Shown in pieces: positions 1-7,454 of a stretch of 64,000 nucleotides of DNA. The DNA lies in the NCBI RefSeq assembly GCF_017875735.1, contig NZ_JAGGMZ010000001.1, forward strand, positions 3,038,001 through 3,102,000, given 5' to 3'. Numbering within the stretch: position 1 is the first letter of the stretch; each line of letters opens with the position of its first letter. The stretch is from Arthrobacter sp. CAN_C5. Lineage in GTDB: Bacteria > Actinomycetota > Actinomycetes > Actinomycetales > Micrococcaceae. Under the pieces are notes generated by a model, which was not told where the DNA came from, searched no databases, and worked only from the letters and a program-made list of their open reading frames with translations. Position numbers and translations under genes: made by a program.

Positions 1-806
1 CCCGCGTCGGTGCCCGCCTGCAGGATCCCGGCGAGATCCGGAGCCAGTTCGAGTGCCGCCGCCTGGAGGTCGTTGTGGAGTAGTTCGGCGAGTGCGACCG
101 CGTCGCCTGCACGCATCGCGCTGAGGATCCGCGGGTCGATGTCCGGCGGGGTGGCCGGTTCGGTCCCGTCCCGCAGCCGGAGTTCGTCGAGCGTCCGGTA
201 GACCTCGGGGGTGGAGAGCCCAAAAGCGGACGTCACGAGCACCCAGTGAAGGGGCGTCTTCGAGATTGCTGGCGTGAGCTGCTCCCCCACCCCGACTCCG
301 ACCGCTGTGCCGCCGACCAGCGCAAACGGGACGTCGGCGCCGAGGTCGGCCGCCATTTCCGCGAGCTCGTCCCGGGAGAATCCGCTGTTCCAGAGGGCAT
401 CGCAGGCCAGGAGCGTCGCAGCCGCATCAGCGGACCCCCCACCCATCCCCCCGGCCACGGGCACCCGCTTGGTGATATCGAGCAGCAGCCCGGTTGAGCC
501 GCCGCTAAGATCAGCGAGCAGGGTGGCAGCGCGCGCAGCAAGATTGGTGGCATCCAGCGGGATGCTCTCGACCGGCAGGTTCAGAGATCCCTGCCCGTTG
601 ACCGTAACAACGATGCCCGGCTCGGCCGTGACGGTCGCGGTGACCTCCTCATACAGGGAGACGGCCAGGTACACGCTCGCCACGCTGTGGTAGCCGTCCT
701 CGCGAAGCGGCCCCACCCTGAACGAAACGTTGATCTTTCCGGGCGCGCGGACGCTCACCCTCGCGGGAGCACCGCTGAAGAGTCCTGCCGTTTTGCCTAC
801 CTCCAT
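1..806 (-). CDS. ispE: 4-diphosphocytidyl-2-C-methyl-D-erythritol kinase, C-terminus beyond left edge
   Basis: The first 268 residues of a GHMP-family kinase are visible. IspE phosphorylates CDP-methylerythritol in the cytosolic MEP pathway to isoprenoid precursors. An early APGKINVSF segment and the glycine-rich ATP loop GGMGGGSADAAA identify the family. The ATG at 806 is preceded by GGAG at 7 nt. A TAGGTT box also lies 7 nt upstream (814-819), so both a leadered and a leaderless start are conceivable. The order tatD-rsmA-ispE is conserved in actinobacteria, but here three genes of opposite orientation lie between ispE and rsmA, so ispE needs its own promoter. The stop codon lies outside the window. 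Confidence 0.95.
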   Translation of the reverse strand, partial: MEVGKTAGLFSGAPARVSVRAPGKINVSFRVGPLREDGYHSVASVYLAVSLYEEVTATVTAEPGIVVTVNGQGSLNLPVESIPLDATNLAARAATLLADLSGGSTGLLLDITKRVPVAGGMGGGSADAAATLLACDALWNSGFSRDELAEMAADLGADVPFALVGGTAVGVGVGEQLTPAISKTPLHWVLVTSAFGLSTPEVYRTLDELRLRDGTEPATPPDIDPRILSAMRAGDAVALAELLHNDLQAAALELAPDLAGILQAGTDA

Positions 807-880
807 AGTCTCCAACCTAGATCACCGGGCCCTGAACCGGGAATCCTGTCGGCCTCCTGCCTGACCGTTGCGTAAAGATA

Positions 881-894
881 GTAAGCGTGCTTAC
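881..894. promoter_or_regulatory. perfect 6-bp inverted repeat upstream of the Holin-X/DUF3618 operon
   Basis: GTAAGC-GT-GCTTAC is a perfect inverted repeat, followed by a degenerate copy (GTAAGC-AG-GATTAC) at 905-918. A TTGCGT / TTACAT pair with 17-bp spacing (868-873 and 891-896) overlaps it, so the repeat would lie across the spacer and -10 box of the operon promoter. It is probably an operator or an unusual promoter element. No binding protein is known from the sequence. Confidence 0.4.
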
Positions 895-935
895 ATTGCA
901 GTTTGTAAGCAGGATTACTATCCGAAGGAAGAACT

Positions 936-1772
936 ATGACTACCCAGAATTGGTCAGAGGATCCCCTGACAGCTGCGCCCTCCGGCGAGCGTGTCCGGCC
1001 CGATTCACCAGCAGGCAACACACCGGTCGGCGAGAGCAACGGGTCCGCCGGTGTCAAGGACCAGGCGAAGGACCAGGCCAAAAAGGTGGGCCGCGACGGG
1101 CTGAATGCAGCCCAGGGAGTCGCCCAGACTGCGACCACCGAGGCGAAGAATGTTGCTGCTGAAGCCAGCACGCAGGCGAAAAACCTGTTGGGCGAACTCG
1201 GTTCGGACCTCAAGGATCAGGCGGGCGCGAGCCAGCAGAAAGCCGCCGAGGGACTACGGTCCATCAGTGATGAGCTGGTTTCCATGGCAGACAACGGGGA
1301 CCATAACGGCCCCGCCAACTCCCTGGTCCGCCAGGCTGCCCAGCGGTCGGGAGACGTTGCTGGCTGGCTGGAAGGCCGGGATCCAGGATCGCTGCTGGAC
1401 GAGGTCAAGGACTTCGCCCGTCGCCGTCCGGGTACCTTCCTGATGGTCGCTGCGGGAGCAGGCCTGCTCGCCGGTCGCCTCACCCGTGGGCTTGCTGGCG
1501 CAGGATCGGACTCTTCGAGCACGACGCCAGCCAACCCGGCGCCGGAGTACCCACCGACCGTGCCTTCTCAGCCCGCAGCCGGCACTGGCCCAGCGTTTGC
1601 ACCAGCCACGCCCGCTACCGAGACAACTCCGATGATGGACAACGGCCTGACCTCGGCCGATGACGCCCGGCAGATTTCGAACGATCCGCTGGCGGACCCG
1701 TTGGCGGCCGAGCCAGTCATCGTCCCGGGTACCCGCACCCAGAACGAGCGACTCGATAGGGACCTGCGCTAA
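936..1772 (+). CDS. hypothetical protein, first gene of Holin-X/DUF3618 operon
   Basis: This 278-residue protein matches no family I can name. The N-terminal half is rich in Lys, Gln, Ala and Asp and looks like an amphipathic helical or disordered stretch (repeated KDQAKDQAKK-type segments). One hydrophobic segment lies near residues 168-185 (FLMVAAGAGLLAGRLT), followed by a Pro/Thr-rich tail. It could be a membrane-tethered stress protein. A purine-rich RBS (GAAGGAAG) precedes the ATG. The gene overlaps the holin-like gene by one base (TAATG), so the three genes are translationally coupled. Its helical Ala/Lys-rich character resembles the DUF3618 protein two genes on. Confidence 0.75.
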   Translation: MTTQNWSEDPLTAAPSGERVRPDSPAGNTPVGESNGSAGVKDQAKDQAKKVGRDGLNAAQGVAQTATTEAKNVAAEASTQAKNLLGELGSDLKDQAGASQQKAAEGLRSISDELVSMADNGDHNGPANSLVRQAAQRSGDVAGWLEGRDPGSLLDEVKDFARRRPGTFLMVAAGAGLLAGRLTRGLAGAGSDSSSTTPANPAPEYPPTVPSQPAAGTGPAFAPATPATETTPMMDNGLTSADDARQISNDPLADPLAAEPVIVPGTRTQNERLDRDLR

Positions 1773-2221
1773 TGAGCGGTATTCACACCGGAGGATCCCA
1801 GGCGTACGAACCGTCACACACCACGGCCGAGGATCGGGCAGCCAATGAGTCGTTGGGATCGCTGCTCAGCGATGTGACTCGTAATCTGTCCACCCTGATG
1901 CGTCAGGAGCTGGAGCTCGCCAAGGCTGAACTGCGTGAAAGCGGCACGAAGGCTGGCAAGGGCGCGGGCATGTTGGGCGGCGCCGCCATCGCCGGCCACT
2001 TTGTGCTGCTCTTCCTGTCCCTGGCACTGATGTGGGGACTGGCTGAACTTGTTGGCCTGGGCTGGTCTGCGGTCATCGTCGCAGTCATCTGGGGCATCAT
2101 CGCCGCCGTCCTCGCCCTGACCGGCAAAAAGGAACTGAAGAGCGTGCGCGGCCTACCGGTCACCGCCGAAACCGTCAAAGACATTCCCCCCACTCTGAAA
2201 CCAGGTGCGAAGACCCCATGA
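1772..2221 (+). CDS. phage holin family protein (Actinobacterial Holin-X, PF07332-like)
   Basis: This 149-residue protein has a soluble helical N-terminus with the typical segment LMRQELELAKAELRES (about residues 42-57). Two transmembrane helices follow at about 70-92 and 97-116. That is the layout of the Holin-X family, whose 'holin' name rests on topology and not on proven pore function. In actinobacteria these genes are chromosomal and paired with DUF3618 genes. No lysin or phage gene is nearby, so a membrane-stress role is more likely than lysis. It starts at the TAATG overlap and ends in an ATGA overlap with the next gene. Confidence 0.85.
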   Translation: MSGIHTGGSQAYEPSHTTAEDRAANESLGSLLSDVTRNLSTLMRQELELAKAELRESGTKAGKGAGMLGGAAIAGHFVLLFLSLALMWGLAELVGLGWSAVIVAVIWGIIAAVLALTGKKELKSVRGLPVTAETVKDIPPTLKPGAKTP

Positions 2222-2805
2222 ACCAGACCCCAGAACAGATTCGTGCAGACATCGAACGGACCCGCCGCGAGCTCGGCACCGACGTCGATGCCGTAGCCGA
2301 CAAGGTAAGCCCCGCCAGCATCGCCCAGCGTCAGGGTGACAAGGTGCGCAACGCGGTGGGAGGCCTGAAGACCTCGGTCATGGGATCAGCGGACCAGACG
2401 TCCGCTGGCACCCGGTCCGCTGCGAACAACGTCAGTGGCGCCGTACAGGATGCTCCTCAGCAGCTCACCCGCAAGACTCAGGGCAACCCGCTGGCCGCCG
2501 GGCTGATCGCCTTCGGAGCCGGAATGCTCATCTCCTCGCTGATCCCGGCGAGCGAGAAGGAGAAGGAAGCTGCAGCTGCACTGAAGGAGAAGGCTGAGCC
2601 CCTCACCAGCAGTGTCACCGACGCAGCGAAGGCCGTTGCCGAGGACCTCAAGGAACCGGCACAGCAGGCAATGGACTCGGTGAAGGAAACAGCCACCAAC
2701 TCCGCCAACACCGTCAAGAATGAAGGCACATCCGCGGCAGCCGATGTGAAGGGCAAGGCCCAGGACGCGAAGGACAACGTCCAGAACGAGGCCAGCCGCT
2801 CCTAA
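2218..2805 (+). CDS. DUF3618 domain-containing protein
   Basis: This 195-residue protein begins with the DUF3618 signature (IRADIERTRRELGTDVDAVADKV, starting at about residue 9). A short hydrophobic segment (AAGLIAFGAGMLISSLIP, about 92-109) gives one membrane anchor. The C-terminal 85 residues are an Ala/Lys/Glu-rich amphipathic helix with repeated KEKAEP / VKETATN / KGKAQDAKDN units, reminiscent of LEA- or YtxH-like stress proteins. The function is unknown. It is translationally coupled to the Holin-X gene by ATGA, and its stop codon sits inside a hairpin that begins the terminator region. Confidence 0.85.
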   Translation: MNQTPEQIRADIERTRRELGTDVDAVADKVSPASIAQRQGDKVRNAVGGLKTSVMGSADQTSAGTRSAANNVSGAVQDAPQQLTRKTQGNPLAAGLIAFGAGMLISSLIPASEKEKEAAAALKEKAEPLTSSVTDAAKAVAEDLKEPAQQAMDSVKETATNSANTVKNEGTSAAADVKGKAQDAKDNVQNEASRS

Positions 2806-2853
2806 GCGGCTGGCACCTGGTGTGGCGTGCGGGCCCAGGCCCGCACGCCACAC
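2791..2853. terminator. two consecutive perfect hairpins between convergent operons
   Basis: Hairpin 1 has a 10-bp perfect stem at 2791-2800 / 2805-2814 with a 4-nt loop, and it contains the DUF3618 stop codon. Hairpin 2 has a 16-bp perfect GC-rich stem at 2820-2835 / 2838-2853 with only 2 nt between the arms, followed by TTT. The pair lies between the 3' ends of the DUF3618 gene and rsmA, so a bidirectional terminator is the natural reading. Such a long stem with almost no loop could also extrude as a cruciform. Confidence 0.75.
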
Positions 2854-2888
2854 TTTCGCTCACGCACTGCCGTAAATCCGGGCTTGGG

Positions 2889-3779
2889 CTAAGCCTGCCC
2901 CTGCGGGAGCTGCGCCGGCTTCGCCTCGGCGATCCGGGCGAAGGCGGCAATGTCGAGCATTTCGCCGCGCAGGCTGGGGTCAACGCCGGCCGCCGCCAGA
3001 GCTTCCCCCGCAAGCACCGAGCTTCCGGCCCAGCCGGCGAGCGCCGCGCGCAAAGTTTTGCGCCGCTGGGCGAAGGCCGCGTCGATCACCGCGAAGACCT
3101 CACGCCGGCTGGCGGAAGTCGTCGGCGGATCATGCCTGACAAACCCCACCAGGCCGGATGCAATCTTCGGTGCCGGCCAGAACACGTTCATGCCGATCAC
3201 CCCGGACTTGCGCATCGTCGAGTACCACGCAGCCTTGACCGAGGGCACCCCATAGGTTTTGGATCCCGGTCCGGCGGCCAGCCGGTCGGCAACCTCGTCC
3301 TGGACCATGACCAGGCCGTGGCGCAGGGACGGAAAATTCTCCAGCAGGTTCAGGACCACGGGCACCGCCACGTTGTAGGGCAGATTGGCCACCAGGGCTG
3401 TCGGCGGATGTGGGAGCTCCGTGACACGCATGGCGTCGGCGAGCACCACGTCCAGGTTTGCCGCGGTATCCGGTCGCCAGCGCGCCACCGTCTCGGGCAG
3501 CCGCGCCGCAAGCACCGGGTCAATCTCCACCGCCACCACCCGACGGGCGGCATCTAAGAGGCCCAGAGTCAGCGATCCGAGACCCGGACCCACCTCCAGC
3601 ACCGTCTCCTCGGGGCCCAGGTGGGCGGCAGCCACAATCCGCCGGATGGTGTTCCCGTCGATGACAAAGTTCTGGCCAAGCGTCTTGGTGGGCTTCAGAT
3701 CCAGGGCGGCGGCCAGGCGGCGGACGTCACCGGCGCCGAGCAGGGGCTGGATCGGCTGGGGTTTGGAAGGCGCAGTCAC
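2889..3779 (-). CDS. rsmA: 16S rRNA (adenine(1518)-N(6)/adenine(1519)-N(6))-dimethyltransferase
   Basis: RsmA (KsgA) dimethylates A1518 and A1519 of 16S rRNA late in 30S assembly. The 296-residue protein shows the GQNF motif (35-38), the SAM-binding motif I EVGPGLG (62-68), and the catalytic NLPYN motif IV (132-136). Its length fits the family. The start is GTG at 3779. A TACCAT box ends 7 nt before it, in a 46-bp gap to tatD, so it may have its own leaderless transcript in addition to read-through from tatD. Confidence 0.97.
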   Translation of the reverse strand: MTAPSKPQPIQPLLGAGDVRRLAAALDLKPTKTLGQNFVIDGNTIRRIVAAAHLGPEETVLEVGPGLGSLTLGLLDAARRVVAVEIDPVLAARLPETVARWRPDTAANLDVVLADAMRVTELPHPPTALVANLPYNVAVPVVLNLLENFPSLRHGLVMVQDEVADRLAAGPGSKTYGVPSVKAAWYSTMRKSGVIGMNVFWPAPKIASGLVGFVRHDPPTTSASRREVFAVIDAAFAQRRKTLRAALAGWAGSSVLAGEALAAAGVDPSLRGEMLDIAAFARIAEAKPAQLPQGQA

Positions 3780-3786
3780 CTAAACC

Positions 3787-3792
3787 ATGGTA
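3787..3792 (-). promoter_or_regulatory. -10 box of probable leaderless rsmA mRNA
   Basis: TACCAT on the minus strand ends 7 nt before the GTG start, with no Shine-Dalgarno sequence between. This matches the TANNNT-(6-7 nt)-start layout seen repeatedly in this window. Confidence 0.5.
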
Positions 3793-3825
3793 GTCGTGCG
3801 GCGCACCCCTGATCACTGCGCATCG

Positions 3826-4755
3826 TCACTGATCGGCCCACTGGCCGTAGACCCGACGGGTGTTGTCGGCGATCGACTGGCAGAGCCGTGCCAGATCGGT
3901 GTCCAGGACGTCGGCCATCGACCGGACCGTGTAGGGCACCAGGTACGGCGCATTGGGTCGCCCGCGGAACGGGTGCGGGGTCAGGAAGGGGGCGTCGGTC
4001 TCGGTGAGCACCAGCGACGGGTCGGCAATGCGCAGCGCGTCCCGCAGATTGTCGGCGTTCTTGAACGTCACAGTCCCGGCAAAGGACATGTACCAGCCGT
4101 GCTCGTTACAGATCCGGGCCAGGTCCGCACCGCCGGAGAAGCAGTGGAAGACCACCCGGTCGGGTGGACCTTCCGAGCGCAGGGTGGCGACGACGTCGTC
4201 GTGGGCGTCCCGGTCATGGATCTGGAGCGCCAGGTCCAGCCGTTTGGCGATGTCGAGATGACGGCGGAAGGAGTACTGCTGGCTGTCGAGTCCCGCGGCG
4301 GCGGTCCGGTAGTAGTCGAGGCCAGTTTCGCCAATCGCCCGGACCCGCGGATGGGCGGCGAGCTGCTCGATCTCCGCGAGCGCAGCCTCGAGTCCGCCCT
4401 GCTCGGCCAGCAGCGGGGCGTCGTTCGGGTGGATCGCGACCGCTCCCAGCAGGCGGGGCTCCTGCGTAATGGCCTCAACGGTGAAACGGGAGGATTCCAG
4501 GTCACATCCCACCTGCACCGCACCGCAGACGCCGACCGCTTCCGCCGCGTCGAGGGCCGCGGCGACACTGACCAGGGGTAGCCCGCTGCGGAAGTCGAGA
4601 TGCGTGTGGTTGTCCATCACGGGAACGGGAAGCGGTTCGGGTGCTGGCGGGTACTGCTGCTTTTGGCTCCGCCCGCCAGCGTCGGGTGCGCCGCCGTCGG
4701 GAGTCGTGCGGGACGGCGCCGGTTGGTACGCCGCCGGAATGGCTGTATGAGGCAT
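3826..4755 (-). CDS. tatD: TatD family hydrolase (metal-dependent DNase)
   Basis: This 309-residue protein is a TIM-barrel amidohydrolase-fold nuclease of the TatD family. Visible motifs are HTHLD (50-54, first metal ligands), IGETGLDYY, a later HCFSGG, and ETDAPFLTPHPFRG near the C-terminus. Family members have metal-dependent 3'-5' exonuclease activity, and the exact physiological substrate is uncertain. About 45 N-terminal residues rich in Pro, Gln and Ala precede the catalytic core, so a shorter start (ATG for MDNHTHLD) is possible. However, the ATG at 4755 has a TAGGGT box 6 nt upstream, which supports the long form. It heads the tatD-rsmA unit and is divergent from the MoxR operon. Confidence 0.93.
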   Translation of the reverse strand: MPHTAIPAAYQPAPSRTTPDGGAPDAGGRSQKQQYPPAPEPLPVPVMDNHTHLDFRSGLPLVSVAAALDAAEAVGVCGAVQVGCDLESSRFTVEAITQEPRLLGAVAIHPNDAPLLAEQGGLEAALAEIEQLAAHPRVRAIGETGLDYYRTAAAGLDSQQYSFRRHLDIAKRLDLALQIHDRDAHDDVVATLRSEGPPDRVVFHCFSGGADLARICNEHGWYMSFAGTVTFKNADNLRDALRIADPSLVLTETDAPFLTPHPFRGRPNAPYLVPYTVRSMADVLDTDLARLCQSIADNTRRVYGQWADQ

Positions 4756-4761
4756 GACTCA

Positions 4762-4767
4762 ACCCTA
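4762..4767 (-). promoter_or_regulatory. -10 box of probable leaderless tatD mRNA
   Basis: TAGGGT on the minus strand ends 6 nt before the tatD ATG. No ribosome binding site is present in the spacer. Confidence 0.5.
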
Positions 4768-4933
4768 ACCACCCGCGAACTGAGTGCGGAACTTATCCCC
4801 ACGGCCGCAAGTTGTCCTAGTAATCTGTACTCAAGCAGTTGCTGCGTGCCCACTGCCAAACCGGCGGTGGGCATCCGACCAGGGCTGACCGACTCAGCTG
4901 CACACCGGGGTGCAGTGCTCGCGGAAGGTTCGC

Positions 4934-5989
4934 ATGGACGCCCACCATCAGTACGCCTCACCGAATGCCTCACCCAACGTCACCACCGATCGTGACGATC
5001 CCGCGGGTGGCACACGCCCCATGTCCGGTGAACACTTCGACGAGTTGGCGGGCCGGATCCTGGGGTCGATCAACACGGTGATCGACGGCAAGCCGGATGC
5101 CGCGCGCCTGGCCCTGACGGTGCTGCTGGCGCAGGGGCACCTGCTGCTGGAAGATGTGCCGGGAGTAGGAAAGACCCTGTTGGCCAAGACGCTCGCCCGG
5201 ACCATCAACTGCACGGTCAACCGGATCCAGTTCACCCCGGACCTGTTGCCCTCGGATGTGTCGGGCGTGTCGATCTACAACCAGGACACCCACCGGTTCG
5301 AGTTTCGGCCGGGCCCGGTGTTTGCCAACATTGTCATCGGCGATGAGATCAACCGTGCCTCCGCCAAGACGCAGTCGGCCCTGCTGGAATGCATGGAGGA
5401 ACACCAGGTCACTGTCGACGGCGGCACCTATCGCCTCGACGAGCCGTTCATGGTGGTGGCAACCCAGAATCCCATCGAGATGGAGGGCACCTACCCTTTG
5501 CCCGAAGCGCAGCGGGACCGGTTCATGGCCCGCATCTCCATGGGTTACCCGGACCGGAATGCCGAACTGCAGATGCTGCAGACCCACCAGTCCGTGTCGC
5601 CTCTTGAAGCGGTCCGGCCGACCGCGAATGTGGCTGATATTGCAGCGATGATGGAGCGGGTGCGACGCGTCTACGTCTCCCCCGCGGTGCGGGAGTACAC
5701 GGTGGCCATCGGCCACGGTACCCGCGGGCACCACCAGTTGCGTCTGGGTGCCAGCCCCCGCGCCCTGTTGCAGCTGCTCCGGGCCGCGAAAGCGGGGGCG
5801 GCGCTGCACGGCAGGGATTTCGTGCTGCCCGACGACGTCGCGGCGGTGGCCGAGCCGGTCCTGTCGCACCGCCTGATCCTGGACCGCAAGGCGCTGAGCA
5901 CCGGGGAGACGCCCCAATCAGTGGTGGCGGGAATCCTCTCGAAGGTACCGGTGGAACGCGCTGCCTCGAACTCCTACCTTCGAACCTAG
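4934..5989 (+). CDS. MoxR family AAA+ ATPase
   Basis: This 351-residue AAA+ ATPase belongs to the MoxR/RavA group. It shows Walker A GVGKT (77-81), Walker B with DEIN (137-140), and a sensor segment VVATQNPIE. MoxR proteins act as chaperone-like ATPases that help mature or insert partner complexes. The partners are usually encoded next door, here DUF58 and transglutaminase proteins. I chose ATG 4934 because GGAAGG lies 5 nt upstream. The in-frame start at 4910 would add eight residues and has no RBS. DUF58 begins 7 nt after the stop. Confidence 0.93.
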   Translation: MDAHHQYASPNASPNVTTDRDDPAGGTRPMSGEHFDELAGRILGSINTVIDGKPDAARLALTVLLAQGHLLLEDVPGVGKTLLAKTLARTINCTVNRIQFTPDLLPSDVSGVSIYNQDTHRFEFRPGPVFANIVIGDEINRASAKTQSALLECMEEHQVTVDGGTYRLDEPFMVVATQNPIEMEGTYPLPEAQRDRFMARISMGYPDRNAELQMLQTHQSVSPLEAVRPTANVADIAAMMERVRRVYVSPAVREYTVAIGHGTRGHHQLRLGASPRALLQLLRAAKAGAALHGRDFVLPDDVAAVAEPVLSHRLILDRKALSTGETPQSVVAGILSKVPVERAASNSYLRT

Positions 5990-5996
5990 GCCCGCC

Positions 5997-7454
5997 ATGC
6001 ACCTGCTGGCCAGACTGCCCTCCCGGGTCCTCACCTCGCGTGGTTGGGGGCTGGTCATCACAGGTGTCCTGGCGCTGTTGACCGCCCAGATCCTGGGCCG
6101 CCGGGACCTGCTCTACGTGGGGGTGCTCCTGGTCTGCCTCCCCCTCCTGTCTGTGCTGATGCTGCGCCTGATCAAACCCCGTTTTACGGTGGAGCGAACA
6201 TTTGCCCCGCAAACGATGGAAACCGGGTTCACCTCCACCGTCACCCTGTCGGTCGCCTCCAGTGGTCCGCTCAGCGGGACGGTGGTGATGCAGGAAAGGA
6301 TTCCCGCCCGGTTCGGGGATGCACCGCAGTTCCAGTTCCCCTCCCGCCATCCCGGGGCCCAGGGTGCCAGCCACTACGAGTACCGGCTGCGCTCCTCCGC
6401 CCGCGGCGTGTACGACGTCGGCCCGGTGACCGCCGCTTTCACCGACCCGTTTGGTCTGGGAATGTCCCGGCACACGCTGGGAGGGACGGAACGGCTTGTC
6501 GTCACCCCCGCCGCCCTGGACCTGCCGCCTTCACCACTGACAGGTGCCCGCGGGGCCGACGGGTTCGCCGCGACCCGGCGCAACGCCAACCCCAGCGACG
6601 ACGACGTCATGACCCGCGAGTACCGGGCCGGCGATCCGATGCGCCGGGTCCACTGGGCTGCCACCGCCCGCCACAACGAACTGATGGTGCGCCAGGAAGA
6701 GTCGGTCACCACCCCGGAGGCCACCCTGATCCTCGATCATCGGCAGGCCAGGTACAGTTCCGGCTTCCATACTGCCTTCGGGGTCGAGAACGACGACGGC
6801 ACAGCCCTGCTTTCCACCCCCGGGTTCGACTGGGCGGTGGTCGCCGCCATGTCCATCACCGCGCACCTGCTCGAGCGGAACTATGCCCTGCGGTTCGTCG
6901 ACGAGACCGGTGCGCCAGCACTGCGTTCGTCGGTCTCCGCCCCCTGGCCGGACGACGAGGAGCACCAGGGCCAAACCGGCATCCACAACGTCGCCGAGGG
7001 GCTGGCCGCCCTGGAACTCTCCCCCGATCCGACGAAACGGGGGACCACCCGGCGCCCGTCCCGGCGCCCCGCGAGCCCGTCACGGTCCACCCAGGCCGGC
7101 CCGAACCGGTTCACGCCGTTCGGTGACCCGATGATGGACAAACTGGCCACCTACAAACACCGCGGCCCGTTGCTCGCCATCCTCGGCGCCATCACGGCGG
7201 CGGAAGCGCACGACCTCGCGGCGGCAGCAGAGTTCGGTTCGGCGTCGTTTGCGATCCTCGTCGCGGACCGCCCCCAGGACCTGCACCCGGTGATGGAGAT
7301 TCTGCGCGCCGCGGGGTGGCATGCGGTAGCCGTCTCTCCTTTCGCCGACCTGACGGCGGCCTGGACCTACTTCGATTCGCCCGGCGCGGCCAGCGCTTCG
7401 ACCGCCAAGACCACGGTGCCGTCCGCGGGCGGCTGGACGGGAGGTCGATCATGA
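5997..7454 (+). CDS. DUF58 domain-containing protein
   Basis: This 485-residue protein has two N-terminal membrane helices (about 15-32 and 37-55) and then a beta-rich region. The DUF58 core sits around residues 200-240, with the typical segment RNANPSDDDVMTREYRAGD followed by RRVHWAATARHNELMVRQ. DUF58 proteins resemble von Willebrand A-fold scaffolds and are found with MoxR ATPases. The biochemical function is not established. The gene is 7 nt downstream of the MoxR gene and overlaps the transglutaminase gene by ATGA, so the three are one translationally coupled operon. Confidence 0.9.
   Translation: MHLLARLPSRVLTSRGWGLVITGVLALLTAQILGRRDLLYVGVLLVCLPLLSVLMLRLIKPRFTVERTFAPQTMETGFTSTVTLSVASSGPLSGTVVMQERIPARFGDAPQFQFPSRHPGAQGASHYEYRLRSSARGVYDVGPVTAAFTDPFGLGMSRHTLGGTERLVVTPAALDLPPSPLTGARGADGFAATRRNANPSDDDVMTREYRAGDPMRRVHWAATARHNELMVRQEESVTTPEATLILDHRQARYSSGFHTAFGVENDDGTALLSTPGFDWAVVAAMSITAHLLERNYALRFVDETGAPALRSSVSAPWPDDEEHQGQTGIHNVAEGLAALELSPDPTKRGTTRRPSRRPASPSRSTQAGPNRFTPFGDPMMDKLATYKHRGPLLAILGAITAAEAHDLAAAAEFGSASFAILVADRPQDLHPVMEILRAAGWHAVAVSPFADLTAAWTYFDSPGAASASTAKTTVPSAGGWTGGRS

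Noticed and set aside
1772..2221. Prophage lysis cassette
   Set aside because: The Holin-X gene has no lysin or phage neighbours and belongs to a common chromosomal actinobacterial cluster.
2820..3557. 245-residue ORF antisense to rsmA
   Set aside because: It starts inside the terminator hairpin and lies opposite the conserved rsmA motifs.
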